A stretch of 64,000 bases of DNA from positions 558,001-622,000 of the forward strand of contig WSYJ01000013.1 in NCBI GenBank assembly GCA_020186115.1, written 5' to 3'. The DNA comes from Histomonas meleagridis. Lineage: Eukaryota; Parabasalia; Tritrichomonadida; Dientamoebidae. The notes beneath the pieces are model-generated. The model saw only the letters and a list, made by a program, of their open reading frames with translations, ran no database searches and had not been told where the DNA came from. Of the stretch, positions 8,614-18,704 are shown piece after piece (the stretch's first letter is position 1; every line of letters starts with the position of its first letter). The translations under genes were made by a program, and so were the position numbers.

Positions 8614-11600
8614 ATGAATACTGGGAAACTTGAAAATCCACTTTCTATTTCATTACGCGAAACTCTAAAGCTACGTCCAAAAGCCCCCGAACTAATCAAA
8701 ATACTTCGTGCAATTGAAGCCGATTTAGATGAATTAGAAATTCAAAATGCCGATGTCAGTGATTTAGCTGTTTATATCCATCAATTATACCTAGTCAATA
8801 ATACCACTGTTCATGGTTACCTAATAAAGATAATTACGGAGCTTGAAGTCCTATCAGCTGAGTCAATTATTGAGATGTATCATTTTGATTATTTAATTTC
8901 TCAATCATTAGATCAACGTCCCCCAGATCCTCAACCCAAGGTAGATGAAGAAAAGAATGCATGTTTCCGAATCATTTCACTTTTACTTAAGTATCGAAAA
9001 TATTTACCATATTCCATTCTTCGAGCATTAGTTTCCTTATATCAGACACCCAAACATGGATACAAGCCATTAATCACTGCCTATTTTTGTGAAGCTTGTT
9101 TAGTTTGTCCGAATCAAATTGTTTCAATTCCAGATATTCCTCAATTACTTATTGAAAATCTAATGGAGACTGGCAATACACTTATATCTTCATTACTAAC
9201 ATATTCTGTTGAACATTTTCCACCATTCATATTTCAAAAACATTTTTTTTCACATTTAGCTACACCATTTTGTTCATTAGCAGACAACAACAATAAAGAT
9301 GAAAACCTTCAAACATCATCCAAATCCTTAATTAACATCTTAATCACATGGCCAGGCTTATTACATATTGGATTCAAGGAACATATTTTTGATGATTTAT
9401 TACAATGTTTGCCGCATCGAACGGAATGTATTATCACGATTTTAAAGTCATTATTACATCTTAATCAAAACCGAAGTATTTTATTTTCATATCAAGGATT
9501 ATTATTACATAACTTAATTGAGATTGGATTATTAACACAATTACATAAAGTATCAATTGATAATTCACATGCTTCTACATTTTTAAATTATTTAGTTCCA
9601 TTCATATCAAATGAAAAGACAGCAGACTTATTACCAATGATTACACATGAGAACAAAATCATTATGCAAAGTTGTGATTCATTAGCATTTAAATTATCAC
9701 GTTTTGTAGCACAACAACAAACTACAACGAAAACTAATCAACAACAACAATTACAATCACAACAACAAATTATTACAGTTTGTGGATGTTCTATTCAAGG
9801 TGATAATGATTTAACATGGAATTGGATAATGTTATTAAAGTTATTATCTGTAATTTTACCACATGACATAAGTGAAGCAACTACAACTAATGCTAAAGCG
9901 TTATATAACAAATTACTTGATTACTTTTCTGGTCCTTATTTACAATCGAAATCATTAAAAGCTACTTCTACTAAATCCGATTGTTTAGTAGCGTTATGTA
10001 GTTTATTAATGAATGATTGGGGTACTGCAATATTACAAACTCATCAAAACTTCATAAAATCATTGTATACAGCTATGACCGAAATATTAACATCAGATAA
10101 ACCAAATTGGGCATATTTTAGATGTGTTAATGAATTCATGAAAACACCGGAAGGAACAGTTTTCTTACAAAAGAATAAAATCGGAGAAATATTAAGTCAA
10201 ATCGAAATACAAGATGCAGATGTTGAAAGAGTTAAAGAATTAATTAGTTATATTAACTTATCAACTGATTTATGTATTGGCGTTCAAATGTATTTAAATT
10301 TATTAGAATCGAAATCAGAAGAAATCCAAAAATTAATATTAAACTCATTAAATGAAATGAAAGATATTGTTCCAGACTTTCATACATGTGTCTTTAAGCG
10401 TATTATTATATTACATTTTAAACGTAACAAAGAAATTCCAGGCGATTTAAAGTTATTAACAAATATATTAACGACGAATGAATTATGTTTAGAAATGACT
10501 GCAAATGATCCTGAAATGCATCAAATATTACAAAAGCGTTCGCATCAAGTATATTCATTATTATTTGGTATTAAAGAAGGGTTTAAATATGGAAATGTAA
10601 TGAACGAATTACAATGGTGGTTAGACACAGGAAACTTAAATTATGTGAAAATATTTGATGAACAAACTGAATATGCTATTAATAATCCGAATGAATTTGT
10701 AAATATTCCAATACATTTATTTGGGCAATTATGTAAAACGAAAATCGGAAGAGAAAAAGTTATAAATTATATTCCGATATTATTAGAGAAACTTGATAAT
10801 AATAAATCATTAAATGAAAAAAGATCAGTGATTTATGCATTAGGACAATTTGGTTCCAACATTAAATCGATAGAAATAATGAAAGAATATAAAGTTTTAG
10901 AAACATTTATGGAATTAATTAAAAGTACTAAATCTTATGTATTAAAAGGAACATTAATTACTTCATTCTCATTAATGGCACAATCACAATATTTATCGGA
11001 AATAATCGAAAAGAATAAATTCATTTCATTTAAATTTGGTAATAACGTAGCGATAATACCGAATGATTTAGAAGTGTTATTCGAAAATCATGAGAAAATT
11101 GACCCGCCATTAAATAACATTGATGAAATCGAAGGATTCGAAAATGTTACATTATTAATTAGACAAGTATCAAGTCCAATATCACAAAAACAAGCGAAAG
11201 TTGACTTACACGCGTTATATCAAAATGAACCAATGAAATTAATCGAACCGAAATTGGCAATTTACGCAAATGAATTAATGTCGAAGTTTGTGATATCGCC
11301 TGAAAATAGACTTTTCTTAATAAGAATATTCTCGAGAACTTCAATGTATTCATTAAAATCTCAAAAGGAAAGAGATGTTAATGAGGAAAAGGCTGCAAAT
11401 TTAAGAGCAAAAATATTTTCCATTCTCGAATATAATTATGAGTTACCATTAACAATGGTGAACGTTAAACAGTATAATAGTTTGAAGGAGTTAAAGAATA
11501 AAGAAAAGAAACTCTGCAACGATGCAGTGGAGGTGTATCTGAACGACGAGGAATTCGAAAAAGTTAAAGGAATGACAAAGAAAGAGTTTTACGAGTTGTC

Positions 11601-11643
11601 ACTAGAAGAAATGTCAAAAATACGTAAAGAATTGGCCGAATGA
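8614..11643 (+). CDS. RICTOR: Rictor homologue, TOR complex 2 subunit
   Basis: A 1009-residue all-helical protein that I assign to Rictor/Pia/Ste16, the defining scaffold of TORC2 (AGC-kinase activation, actin control). Residues about 110-325 fit the Rictor N-terminal HEAT region (ISLLLKYRKYLPYSILRAL, then PHRTECIITILKSLLHLNQ). About 640-715 fits the middle domain (RSHQVYSLLFGIKEGF, then PIHLFGQLCKTKIGREKV). About 735-795 fits the conserved V domain (KRSVIYALGQFGSNIKSIE, then LKGTLITSFSLMAQSQ). A Q/T-rich linker sits near 367-388. Human Rictor is about 1708 residues; the phosphorylated C-terminal tail is absent, as in many protists. The Raptor gene lies about 7.5 kb downstream. Codons shift to extreme AT use in the middle of the gene. 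Confidence 0.85.
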   Translation: MNTGKLENPLSISLRETLKLRPKAPELIKILRAIEADLDELEIQNADVSDLAVYIHQLYLVNNTTVHGYLIKIITELEVLSAESIIEMYHFDYLISQSLDQRPPDPQPKVDEEKNACFRIISLLLKYRKYLPYSILRALVSLYQTPKHGYKPLITAYFCEACLVCPNQIVSIPDIPQLLIENLMETGNTLISSLLTYSVEHFPPFIFQKHFFSHLATPFCSLADNNNKDENLQTSSKSLINILITWPGLLHIGFKEHIFDDLLQCLPHRTECIITILKSLLHLNQNRSILFSYQGLLLHNLIEIGLLTQLHKVSIDNSHASTFLNYLVPFISNEKTADLLPMITHENKIIMQSCDSLAFKLSRFVAQQQTTTKTNQQQQLQSQQQIITVCGCSIQGDNDLTWNWIMLLKLLSVILPHDISEATTTNAKALYNKLLDYFSGPYLQSKSLKATSTKSDCLVALCSLLMNDWGTAILQTHQNFIKSLYTAMTEILTSDKPNWAYFRCVNEFMKTPEGTVFLQKNKIGEILSQIEIQDADVERVKELISYINLSTDLCIGVQMYLNLLESKSEEIQKLILNSLNEMKDIVPDFHTCVFKRIIILHFKRNKEIPGDLKLLTNILTTNELCLEMTANDPEMHQILQKRSHQVYSLLFGIKEGFKYGNVMNELQWWLDTGNLNYVKIFDEQTEYAINNPNEFVNIPIHLFGQLCKTKIGREKVINYIPILLEKLDNNKSLNEKRSVIYALGQFGSNIKSIEIMKEYKVLETFMELIKSTKSYVLKGTLITSFSLMAQSQYLSEIIEKNKFISFKFGNNVAIIPNDLEVLFENHEKIDPPLNNIDEIEGFENVTLLIRQVSSPISQKQAKVDLHALYQNEPMKLIEPKLAIYANELMSKFVISPENRLFLIRIFSRTSMYSLKSQKERDVNEEKAANLRAKIFSILEYNYELPLTMVNVKQYNSLKELKNKEKKLCNDAVEVYLNDEEFEKVKGMTKKEFYELSLEEMSKIRKELAE

Positions 11644-12181
11644 AATTAACTAAAAAATTGTAATTGTGAAATTAATTTTTTTTTTTCTTTTGATGAAAAC
11701 AAATTTGTTAAATGAACAATAAATAAAAATAATTTTGTAACGATTTTGAGGTAAATATCAATCAAATTTGTCTGAAAGTACTCAATAACTATCATCGTGA
11801 TGAAAAATGTTCAGATAACTAATTTTAATAAAAAATTAGAATAATTTTGGACATTTTAAATTAAAATATAAAATGAATATAAAAAAAAATTGGTGTACTA
11901 TGGGTTTAGCCCGCGTACATAGGGTTTTTCATGGGAATATATTATAAGTATTATAAATAATTCCAAAACGAAAGAAAATATACAAAAAAAAAAAAGTTGT
12001 TTAATATAGCAGTAAGTGTTTCAATAAAAAAAAATCGCTTCCTGTTGGAAAATATAAAAGTAAAAACAACCAAATATGAAGGTATTGTGAAAAACCATGT
12101 TCAATGGTTGTTGAAAATATTATTTTATTATTTGTGAAATGTCACCATTTTGTACGTTAAGAACCGTTATAGGCTTTTGCA
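11644..12181. other. intergenic with a GC-richer hairpin
   Basis: AT-rich DNA. At 11893-11918 TGTAC and GTACA arms enclose a GGG...CCC inner stem, unusual against the local composition. AACCAT/ATGGTT arms occur near 12093-12110. No gene is seen; a small structured RNA is possible but unsupported. Confidence 0.4.
12162..12169 (+). promoter_or_regulatory. AACCGTTA, M3-like promoter element
   Basis: Matches the degenerate M3/Myb core-promoter motif reported for Trichomonas vaginalis. It lies 12 bp before the SUN-protein ATG, with an ACGTTAA immediately upstream. Confidence 0.5.
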
Positions 12182-13630
12182 ATGATCATTTGCTGCCTTC
12201 TTTTACAATTTGCTCAGACAAAGGAAGAACAAGAAACGAAAAAGACCATTGTTTTGCAATCTAATTCAAATATTATATTTGCTCCTTTATTTTTTATAAT
12301 TGATCTTATCAAGTTTATTTTTTATCAACTTGTTGCTTTATTTCAGTTTCTTTTTGTTTTTTCAAGTAACTCTTCAACAGGCAGTACAATTGTTGAGAAC
12401 AATGAAAACATTCATACACCAAAAGCAACTCCATTTCCTACACAGACGACATCCTATATCCGCACTCCAACTCAATTCAAAACTTCAACACATTCTCAAT
12501 CTCCTGAACCTACACCTGTTAAATCATTCATCTCAACTCCTACGAAATCATACGTTTCCACACCAACATACTACCCAACCAATATTCCTGTTAAGCCACA
12601 TGATTTTACACCATTACAATCACCAACATCTATAAAAACAGTTGTTGAGTCTACATCAGTAAAAACATTAATTTCTAAGCACACTGAATCAACTACTCCA
12701 ATAATAACAACAAAAGCAACATTTAGTACGCAAATACAAACAGCTAATCCCACACAAATCAAATCAACAATTTCATCAACAAAATCTCATTCACCTATTC
12801 CAACGTCACCAACTTCTCCTCCAACAACTACTACGTCCACTAAAATTTATACTCCAACGCCCACAACACCTCCCTCAACTCCAACAACACATATACAAAC
12901 ACTTACACCCACGAAACATATCTCAACACCTACATCACATTATCCAACACCAACACCATCATTACCACCAATTAGTCCACATGAAGGTAAGTTAACTATT
13001 TCGGATAGATATGATCGAATATTTAAGAAGATCAATACCATAAACAATGCCATTAAAACTGCAAATAAGCAACTTAGAGATTCTTCAATATCAAATCTTA
13101 ATGCTTTATTTGGTGATAAACTTTTTGAATTTATGAAGCTTCAAGAAGAACATGCATATGGTATAATACATAAAATTCTTCATGAGCAGCCAACATCTTC
13201 TTCACTTTGTGCAATTTCACCACTTAATGGTACAATTCGTAAACATTCTTTTGCAGATCGTTTGATGAATGTACTTTCACAAGATCTTAAAAATAAGAAC
13301 CTACCAAAGGATACAGAAGATTGTTGGAATATGTCGCCTCCAATTGGTAATTTTTCGTATATTCTGCAAGAACCTGTTTATGCTTCAAGAATTATGTTTA
13401 AATCGGGCAAAGCTGAAGCGTGCTCAATTAAAGACTTTGCTGTCGAATTTTATTTCGGCAATACAACTGTTTACACAGGTGTGAAACATCTTTATAAATA
13501 TTCTCTTAAGCCACAAAGTTTCGCTTTTAATCCAAATATTAAATGCGATGGGTATAAGATTATTGTTCTTAGTAATTATGGTGATCCAAATATAACATGT
13601 CATTATGGCGTAAAATTGTATAGATCTTAA
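12182..13630 (+). CDS. SUN-domain protein with Thr/Pro-rich stalk
   Basis: 482 residues. A hydrophobic start (MIICCLLLQFAQT) resembles a signal peptide. A second hydrophobic stretch lies at about 38-62. Residues about 75-265 are a mucin-like stalk rich in Thr, Pro and Ser with TPT/TPS repeats, likely O-glycosylated if it enters the secretory route. After a helical region (about 270-335) comes a SUN domain at about 375-482, recognised from DCWNMSPPIGNFSYILQEPV, SIKDFAVEFYF, DGYKIIVLSNYGDPNITCHYGVKLY and the surrounding spacing. SUN domains act in the nuclear-envelope lumen (LINC complexes) or, in other families, in ER and cell wall. The stalk suggests the latter kind of role, but location is inferred. 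Confidence 0.8.
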   Translation: MIICCLLLQFAQTKEEQETKKTIVLQSNSNIIFAPLFFIIDLIKFIFYQLVALFQFLFVFSSNSSTGSTIVENNENIHTPKATPFPTQTTSYIRTPTQFKTSTHSQSPEPTPVKSFISTPTKSYVSTPTYYPTNIPVKPHDFTPLQSPTSIKTVVESTSVKTLISKHTESTTPIITTKATFSTQIQTANPTQIKSTISSTKSHSPIPTSPTSPPTTTTSTKIYTPTPTTPPSTPTTHIQTLTPTKHISTPTSHYPTPTPSLPPISPHEGKLTISDRYDRIFKKINTINNAIKTANKQLRDSSISNLNALFGDKLFEFMKLQEEHAYGIIHKILHEQPTSSSLCAISPLNGTIRKHSFADRLMNVLSQDLKNKNLPKDTEDCWNMSPPIGNFSYILQEPVYASRIMFKSGKAEACSIKDFAVEFYFGNTTVYTGVKHLYKYSLKPQSFAFNPNIKCDGYKIIVLSNYGDPNITCHYGVKLYRS

Positions 13631-14081
13631 TTTATAAATTTTATTATAAGTAAATGAATTCTTTGTTTATTAATTTTTAAAAATGAAAAAAGCAATTAAA
13701 AAGTTTGTTTGAATTTTTTTTTTTAATAAAATATAAGCTGTTGTGAACAAATCGTATTGGTATAAATCAAGGTCAGATATTGTACTTAAAGAGTCTACTA
13801 ACTATTGTTGTGGTTTTATCATAGGTAAGTTGACATGCACATTTAAGCTCGACATATATAAACTGCATTCCATATCTGAACGTAATTAACCCATTACATG
13901 ATTTTGCTTTTAATTTTTTTAGGAATTAATAAAAATATTTTTATTGTTTTTTTAAATGTAACCCAAAACAAATACACAATATATTTAAATAAGGTTAATT
14001 GATATCCATTAACAACATTTACACTTTCAAACAATTAACACTTCGTTTATATATGATGTTTATTAACAGCCTCACACAATT
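13631..14081. other. intergenic between convergent genes
   Basis: AT-rich 3'-flanking DNA of two convergent genes. No feature recognised. Confidence 0.6.
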
Positions 14082-15620
14082 TCAAACAAGTTTGAATTGT
14101 ATGCACAAGTTCGGATTTGTTTCTAGCAAATTTGAATTTTCTTCATTTATCAAGTTCCCATAGCATTGTCCTGTTGTACAATTCTTTTCCCTTGTCAACA
14201 CCACAATCGAGTTATTCATTTGATTATAATCGATTGCAATTGGTACACCTTTTCCTATGTTATATTCACACAACATTCTTTCAGCCCTTAGATCCCACAC
14301 TCGCACATAATGATCTTCTCCTCCTGTGAACACGTAAGAATGGCTATCGCTTTGGAACGCTGAGACAACAGTCAAAGGCGCCAAATGTCGTTGTATTTGT
14401 TTCACAGGCAGATTAAATCTTATGTCCCAAAGACGTGCAGTCAAGTCGACTGAACCCGACAAAAATGTAACATTTGAATGTTGAGCTAAAGAAGTAATAC
14501 CCGCAGCATGTCCGATTAAACATAATGCAGGTTGAAGTTGTGAATTTATTAAATGTATTGAGTGATGATTACGTGATGAGATTGCTAAGAGCTCACCAAC
14601 TTGTACTAATGATGTAATCGATGGTAAACTAATGTTTACGCATACTTCATAGCCATTGTTTATTGGCTCAGTTAAGTTTTGATAATTCCATAGATATAAT
14701 TGGCGTCGTGATCCAACTAATAATTGATTGTTCCATTTAACAATCGATGATCGTAATATTGGTGGACAATCAATCACATATTTAAAGGGTGTTATCGTTT
14801 GATCATTAATGGATACTTCAGTGATTTGATTACCAGAAACAACAAATAATGTGTTCGTGATGTAATCATGCTCAATGGATGTGGCACGAAATGGAATTTG
14901 TATTTCTGTACGTTGTGGTCCGATTTGAAGAAAATGATTCTGTAGTTCAGAATCAAAATCAATTAAATATGGAACACCATAACGTAAAATTCCTGTCTCG
15001 ACATTGGAATACATGGAAAGAATCGTAAAGTTGGGGTTGGTGGGATATGTGTTATGTGATTTGGACGTGGACATCGTTTCTTGCGCTGTTATGGAATGAA
15101 TTTGATCGATAGGTGCAACATTTTCAAGCCAAAATTTATCGGATGAACAGATGAGAAGATCAGTAAGATCAGATTCGATCCGTTTTTTACTATCAAGATT
15201 TTGATGTTGTTGAACTGCTGCTGTATAAATATTCTCAAGACTATCGGATATCGAATATTCCATTAAAGGTGATAAAGGTCGAGATAAAAATGAACCAACA
15301 CTGACAGAATGTGGTGGACGCTTGACAGGTGGCATCTTGTCAGTTGGAAGAGAGAAATCTTTACGTGCTTTTGTAGGATCATATTGGTTTGATGTTCGAA
15401 GAAAAGTACGCTTATTGTTGTTGAACCAAAGACGTACTGCTCTGTTTGTCCATCTGGTATTGATTTGTGTTAATTGACCTGTAACAGATTTTACGATAAT
15501 TGCACGTTCTTCAGATCTTTCAGGAAGTGAAAAATATTTATCTATTGCTTGTGTTAATATTAGTTGCTCTTCTTTGGATGGAAAGTATCTGTTGTCTTTG
15601 ATTTCTTCTTCGTTATGCAT
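14082..15620 (-). CDS. homeodomain-like plus WD40-repeat fusion protein
   Basis: 512 residues. Residues about 12-75 resemble a homeodomain, with a predicted third helix NRAVRLWFNNNKRTF carrying the WFxN signature; the invariant Asn is present and the next conserved basic position is Lys. Residues about 235-495 hold WD40-type blades, clearest in GHAAGITSLAQ...SVDLTARLWDIR and SYVFTGGEDHYVRVWDLR, enough for one propeller. The middle region is polar and low in motifs. A DNA-binding head joined to a beta-propeller would fit a chromatin or transcription cofactor. I do not know a characterised orthologue. The upstream region is shared divergently with the TMEM209-like gene. Confidence 0.7.
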   Translation of the reverse strand: MHNEEEIKDNRYFPSKEEQLILTQAIDKYFSLPERSEERAIIVKSVTGQLTQINTRWTNRAVRLWFNNNKRTFLRTSNQYDPTKARKDFSLPTDKMPPVKRPPHSVSVGSFLSRPLSPLMEYSISDSLENIYTAAVQQHQNLDSKKRIESDLTDLLICSSDKFWLENVAPIDQIHSITAQETMSTSKSHNTYPTNPNFTILSMYSNVETGILRYGVPYLIDFDSELQNHFLQIGPQRTEIQIPFRATSIEHDYITNTLFVVSGNQITEVSINDQTITPFKYVIDCPPILRSSIVKWNNQLLVGSRRQLYLWNYQNLTEPINNGYEVCVNISLPSITSLVQVGELLAISSRNHHSIHLINSQLQPALCLIGHAAGITSLAQHSNVTFLSGSVDLTARLWDIRFNLPVKQIQRHLAPLTVVSAFQSDSHSYVFTGGEDHYVRVWDLRAERMLCEYNIGKGVPIAIDYNQMNNSIVVLTREKNCTTGQCYGNLINEENSNLLETNPNLCIQFKLV

Positions 15621-16037
15621 GATTTTGGCTCAACAAACCGTCGCTAAAATTTTCATTAACTAACTGTGTCTGATTTAATGATTTTGACTTCACAAAACTA
15701 TTTTTATCAAAATTTATAAATCTCATCTGATGTCTAAGAGTAATATCTTTCAATAACAAATAACATCAAATAATTGAGCTTGAGATAGAATGAATTTATA
15801 TAATACAATGATATGAAAAAGATATTCACGTTTGATTTCTTGATAGCAAAAAAAGCTGGATTTTCTTGTTGTGGGTCAATTATCTGAAAAAGTTCGACAT
15901 TTGAATTGAAAACGAACGTAAACGTTTGTTTCTCCAACCAGATACCCCTTCAATTTTAGGGCTCCCCAAATTTCTCTCACCAAGTAAAAAAGAAAAAACG
16001 TTAATTCTTGTTTTTGAGAAACTTTGTTCGACTTCAA
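15621..16037. other. divergent intergenic region
   Basis: Holds the promoters of the homeodomain-WD40 gene (minus) and the TMEM209-like gene (plus), with AACGTTA at 15997-16003, 34 bp before the plus-strand ATG. Confidence 0.5.
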
Positions 16038-17300
16038 ATGAATGAACAAAGCAAAGGAAGATATTGGGGAACATATCAAAGCAAAGAAAATGTTCTAAAT
16101 GGAAGCTCCTCGAGTAAGTCTAATTATCCCAGAAAATTTTTTACCAAAAAATTTTTAAATGATCCACATTTATCTCAAGGCAAAGTTCAAATAGAAAAGT
16201 TCAAAGTTCCTCTTCCAACATCACCCAATGATGCCAAAATACTTCGCCATAAATTATCTCTTGTTCATCATCCTGATGAGAATTTTATGTTTTATTCACT
16301 TATTTGCATTCTAATTTCCTTTGCTTCTTTAGCTATGTTCTTCATAGAGTTCCACACAGAAACAAGTTTTGTATTTTCTCTTATATTTTTTGCTCTTGCA
16401 GTTTATCGTATCTGCGTACAACTAGCCAACAACCGACGCATTTCATTACTTAAGCCTAAGAAGGAAGAAGTTACTACCTTACCACCATCCAATATTATAC
16501 ATTATTCAGATCTCTTTGAAGATCAACTTACTGAAAGGCAAATGGAAGAAGAAACCACCACATCCACAAATCACTTTGTCAATGCTGATCGATCCACAGC
16601 CTCATTTGGCAAGATTGAAAGATCAGCCGAAATTAACATTGATCAACGAGCTCTTAAATCTCTCCAAGATCTCAATATTCCATATTCACACTTCAAGCGC
16701 TACTTATCCAACATGAAAGTCTTTATTTCACAGACATTAATGAAGAAACTTACCATGCAACTTCACTCTGACGATCCCATGGTTGAAGCCATGTTATCTG
16801 TTCCTCGCTTTGAGCATTGTCGTGAGTATGTTAAACAGCGTGTCAAAGAACTTGGGACATCTCTTACCCATTATGGTGATAAAGGTACCAAATGGGAGGA
16901 AAGAGAATGGACGCGCGACCTCCCATCCGATAACCAAATTGTCTTGCACATACTGAGCACGTGGCTCTCGTTCTTTATGTGTGGCAAAAAAGTCGGTAAA
17001 CGGGCGAAACTCGTTTTCCAACAAAAGTTCGTTGTGATCGGCAAAGAACCGACGGCCGATGACGAGAAACCGGTTGTGCTGTATAGCGAAGATTGGTCTA
17101 ATTTCTCAGTGATAACTGCATTCAAGTCGTCGCCGGTCATTAAGTATCAGGCATTCTCTGGACTGGACTCGCTGTATAGCGCATTGACGATTTTCTTTTG
17201 GATTATTAATGAGAGATATCACTTCTTAATTGATGGAGCTGACTTAACTGACGTGCCAATATGCATTGATAGAGTTTATAAGTTTGGTGGAGTGGAATAA
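16038..17300 (+). CDS. TMEM209: TMEM209-like nuclear-envelope protein (CytochromB561_N family)
   Basis: A longer frame opens at a TTG (16008), but the first ATG is 16038, giving 420 residues. Two close membrane segments lie at about 85-108 and 112-132, preceded by a polar N-terminus. The C-terminal part (about 295-420) fits the TMEM209/CytochromB561_N family, with LPSDNQIVLHILSTWL, a conserved central stretch and a closing short hydrophobic FFWIINERY block. In animals TMEM209 associates with nuclear pores and the nuclear envelope. Codon use becomes GC-richer after about 16900. The match is by eye, so moderate confidence. Confidence 0.65.
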   Translation: MNEQSKGRYWGTYQSKENVLNGSSSSKSNYPRKFFTKKFLNDPHLSQGKVQIEKFKVPLPTSPNDAKILRHKLSLVHHPDENFMFYSLICILISFASLAMFFIEFHTETSFVFSLIFFALAVYRICVQLANNRRISLLKPKKEEVTTLPPSNIIHYSDLFEDQLTERQMEEETTTSTNHFVNADRSTASFGKIERSAEINIDQRALKSLQDLNIPYSHFKRYLSNMKVFISQTLMKKLTMQLHSDDPMVEAMLSVPRFEHCREYVKQRVKELGTSLTHYGDKGTKWEEREWTRDLPSDNQIVLHILSTWLSFFMCGKKVGKRAKLVFQQKFVVIGKEPTADDEKPVVLYSEDWSNFSVITAFKSSPVIKYQAFSGLDSLYSALTIFFWIINERYHFLIDGADLTDVPICIDRVYKFGGVE

Positions 17301-17942
17301 CTTTTATAAAGGATACAAATGTATTTAATATATTTTTTTGCTTTTTGTGTTAACTAAACTTGTTGCAAAGATAGAAAAAATTACTAAAATCGAGTGTCGT
17401 TTTATCATTGTTGGTTCATTGTACTCTGTATTACACCATGAAGAAGGTTATTTACCACTTCAATTAATAGATTGGAGTAATATTATGTGTGCATAAAATT
17501 CGTAATTATAAATCAGCAATTTCACAAAATGCAGTTACTGGAGAATTTAAATTAGAAGTTAGTTGTATAGGGATCAAATAACCTTTAGAATTATGATCAG
17601 TACCAGGATTATTAGGATCAATATGGTGGCTAATGCTCCGCCAATTACACTCAAGAGAGCATCATATAACAATATTAAAACTCTTGTTTAGATTCAAAGG
17701 AAAACAAATTTATTTTATAATAATATGTATTTACATAAAAATTTTAATATGTCTAGAAACAGTGGTTGTAACATTTTTTTTAAGTTTGATGATTTTTTGA
17801 ATATGAAATTGGTCGGAAACGTTTTTGTGTCTACGAACGTTAAAATAAACAGATCAGAAATTGTGATGCTAGCTGCCGAAACCGTATCAACACATTCAAT
17901 TCTTTCGGATCCGACCACTCGAGAAAAGTGTCACTTTTTAGA
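17301..17942. other. intergenic with traces of decayed coding sequence
   Basis: On the minus strand, around 17580-17690, there is an open stretch giving a strongly hydrophobic segment (IGGALATILILIILVLIIIL) like a C-terminal membrane anchor, without a complete gene around it. It is probably a remnant. The TPI promoter lies at the right end, including an AACGTTA near 17837. Confidence 0.35.
17931..17940 (+). promoter_or_regulatory. initiator (Inr) of TPI gene
   Basis: TCACTTTTTA fits the trichomonad initiator TCA(C/T)T(A/T)(C/T). With transcription from the A at 17933 the leader would be 10 nt, typical for trichomonads. Confidence 0.65.
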
Positions 17943-18704
17943 ATGGGAAGAACATTCTTTGTTGGTGGTAACTGGAAAGCTAATCCAAAGACAATTGAGG
18001 AAGCACAAAACCTCATCGAAATTCTCAATGCTGCAGAAATCAAAGTTCCAGTTGAAGTTGTTATTGCTTCACCAGCAATTTTCCTTCCAATGCTCAAGGA
18101 CAAACTTCGTAAAGACTGGGGAGTTTCAGCAGAAAACATCTACTCAAAGCCAAATGGTGCTTTCACTGGTGAAGTTACTGCTCCAATGCTTAAGTCATTC
18201 GGTGTTCCATGGACAATCCTTGGTCACTCAGAACGTCGTGATATCTTCAAGGAAGACGAAGAAATGTTAGGTGCTAAGGCTGCAGCTGCTATCAATGAGG
18301 GTCTTAAGATCATCTATTGCTGTGGTGAACATCTTGAAGAACGTAAGGCTGGCAAGGCATCCGAATTCGTTGCTGCTCAAATTGAAAACCTTATCAAGGC
18401 AGTTCCAGCTGGCAAATGGGATCAAGTTGTTATCGCTTACGAACCAATCTGGGCTATCGGCACTGGTGTTGTTGCATCAACAAAGGATGCCCAAGAAATG
18501 TGCAAAGTTATCCGTGACCTCATTGCTTCTAAGGTCAATGCTGAAGTTGCAGAAAAGATCCAAATTCTCTATGGTGGATCTGTAAAGGCCGACAACTGCA
18601 ATGAACTCGCCGCACAACCAGATGTTGATGGTTTCCTCGTTGGTGGTGCATCACTTACTGCAAGCTTCATCGATATCGTTAAATCAGCTGAACATAGCAA
18701 GTAA
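17943..18704 (+). CDS. TPI: triosephosphate isomerase
   Basis: Glycolytic enzyme that interconverts dihydroxyacetone phosphate and glyceraldehyde 3-phosphate in the cytosol; 253 residues, the normal TIM-barrel length. Active-site residues are Asn10 and Lys12 (GGNWKANP), His95 (LGHSERRD) and Glu167 in YEPIWAIGTG. The flexible loop follows Glu167, and the phosphate-binding GGSVKADNC and VGGASL are intact. The frame opens earlier at GTG 17928, but the ATG at 17943, 10 nt after an initiator, gives the usual start GRTFFVGGNWKAN. The protein reads very like the Trichomonas enzyme, with many substitutions. Codons are GC-richer than in neighbours, as expected for a highly expressed gene. Confidence 0.98.
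   Translation: MGRTFFVGGNWKANPKTIEEAQNLIEILNAAEIKVPVEVVIASPAIFLPMLKDKLRKDWGVSAENIYSKPNGAFTGEVTAPMLKSFGVPWTILGHSERRDIFKEDEEMLGAKAAAAINEGLKIIYCCGEHLEERKAGKASEFVAAQIENLIKAVPAGKWDQVVIAYEPIWAIGTGVVASTKDAQEMCKVIRDLIASKVNAEVAEKIQILYGGSVKADNCNELAAQPDVDGFLVGGASLTASFIDIVKSAEHSK

Noticed and set aside
17725-18270. 181-codon frame overlapping TPI in another frame
   Set aside because: A shadow of the GC-richer TPI gene, with no family features.
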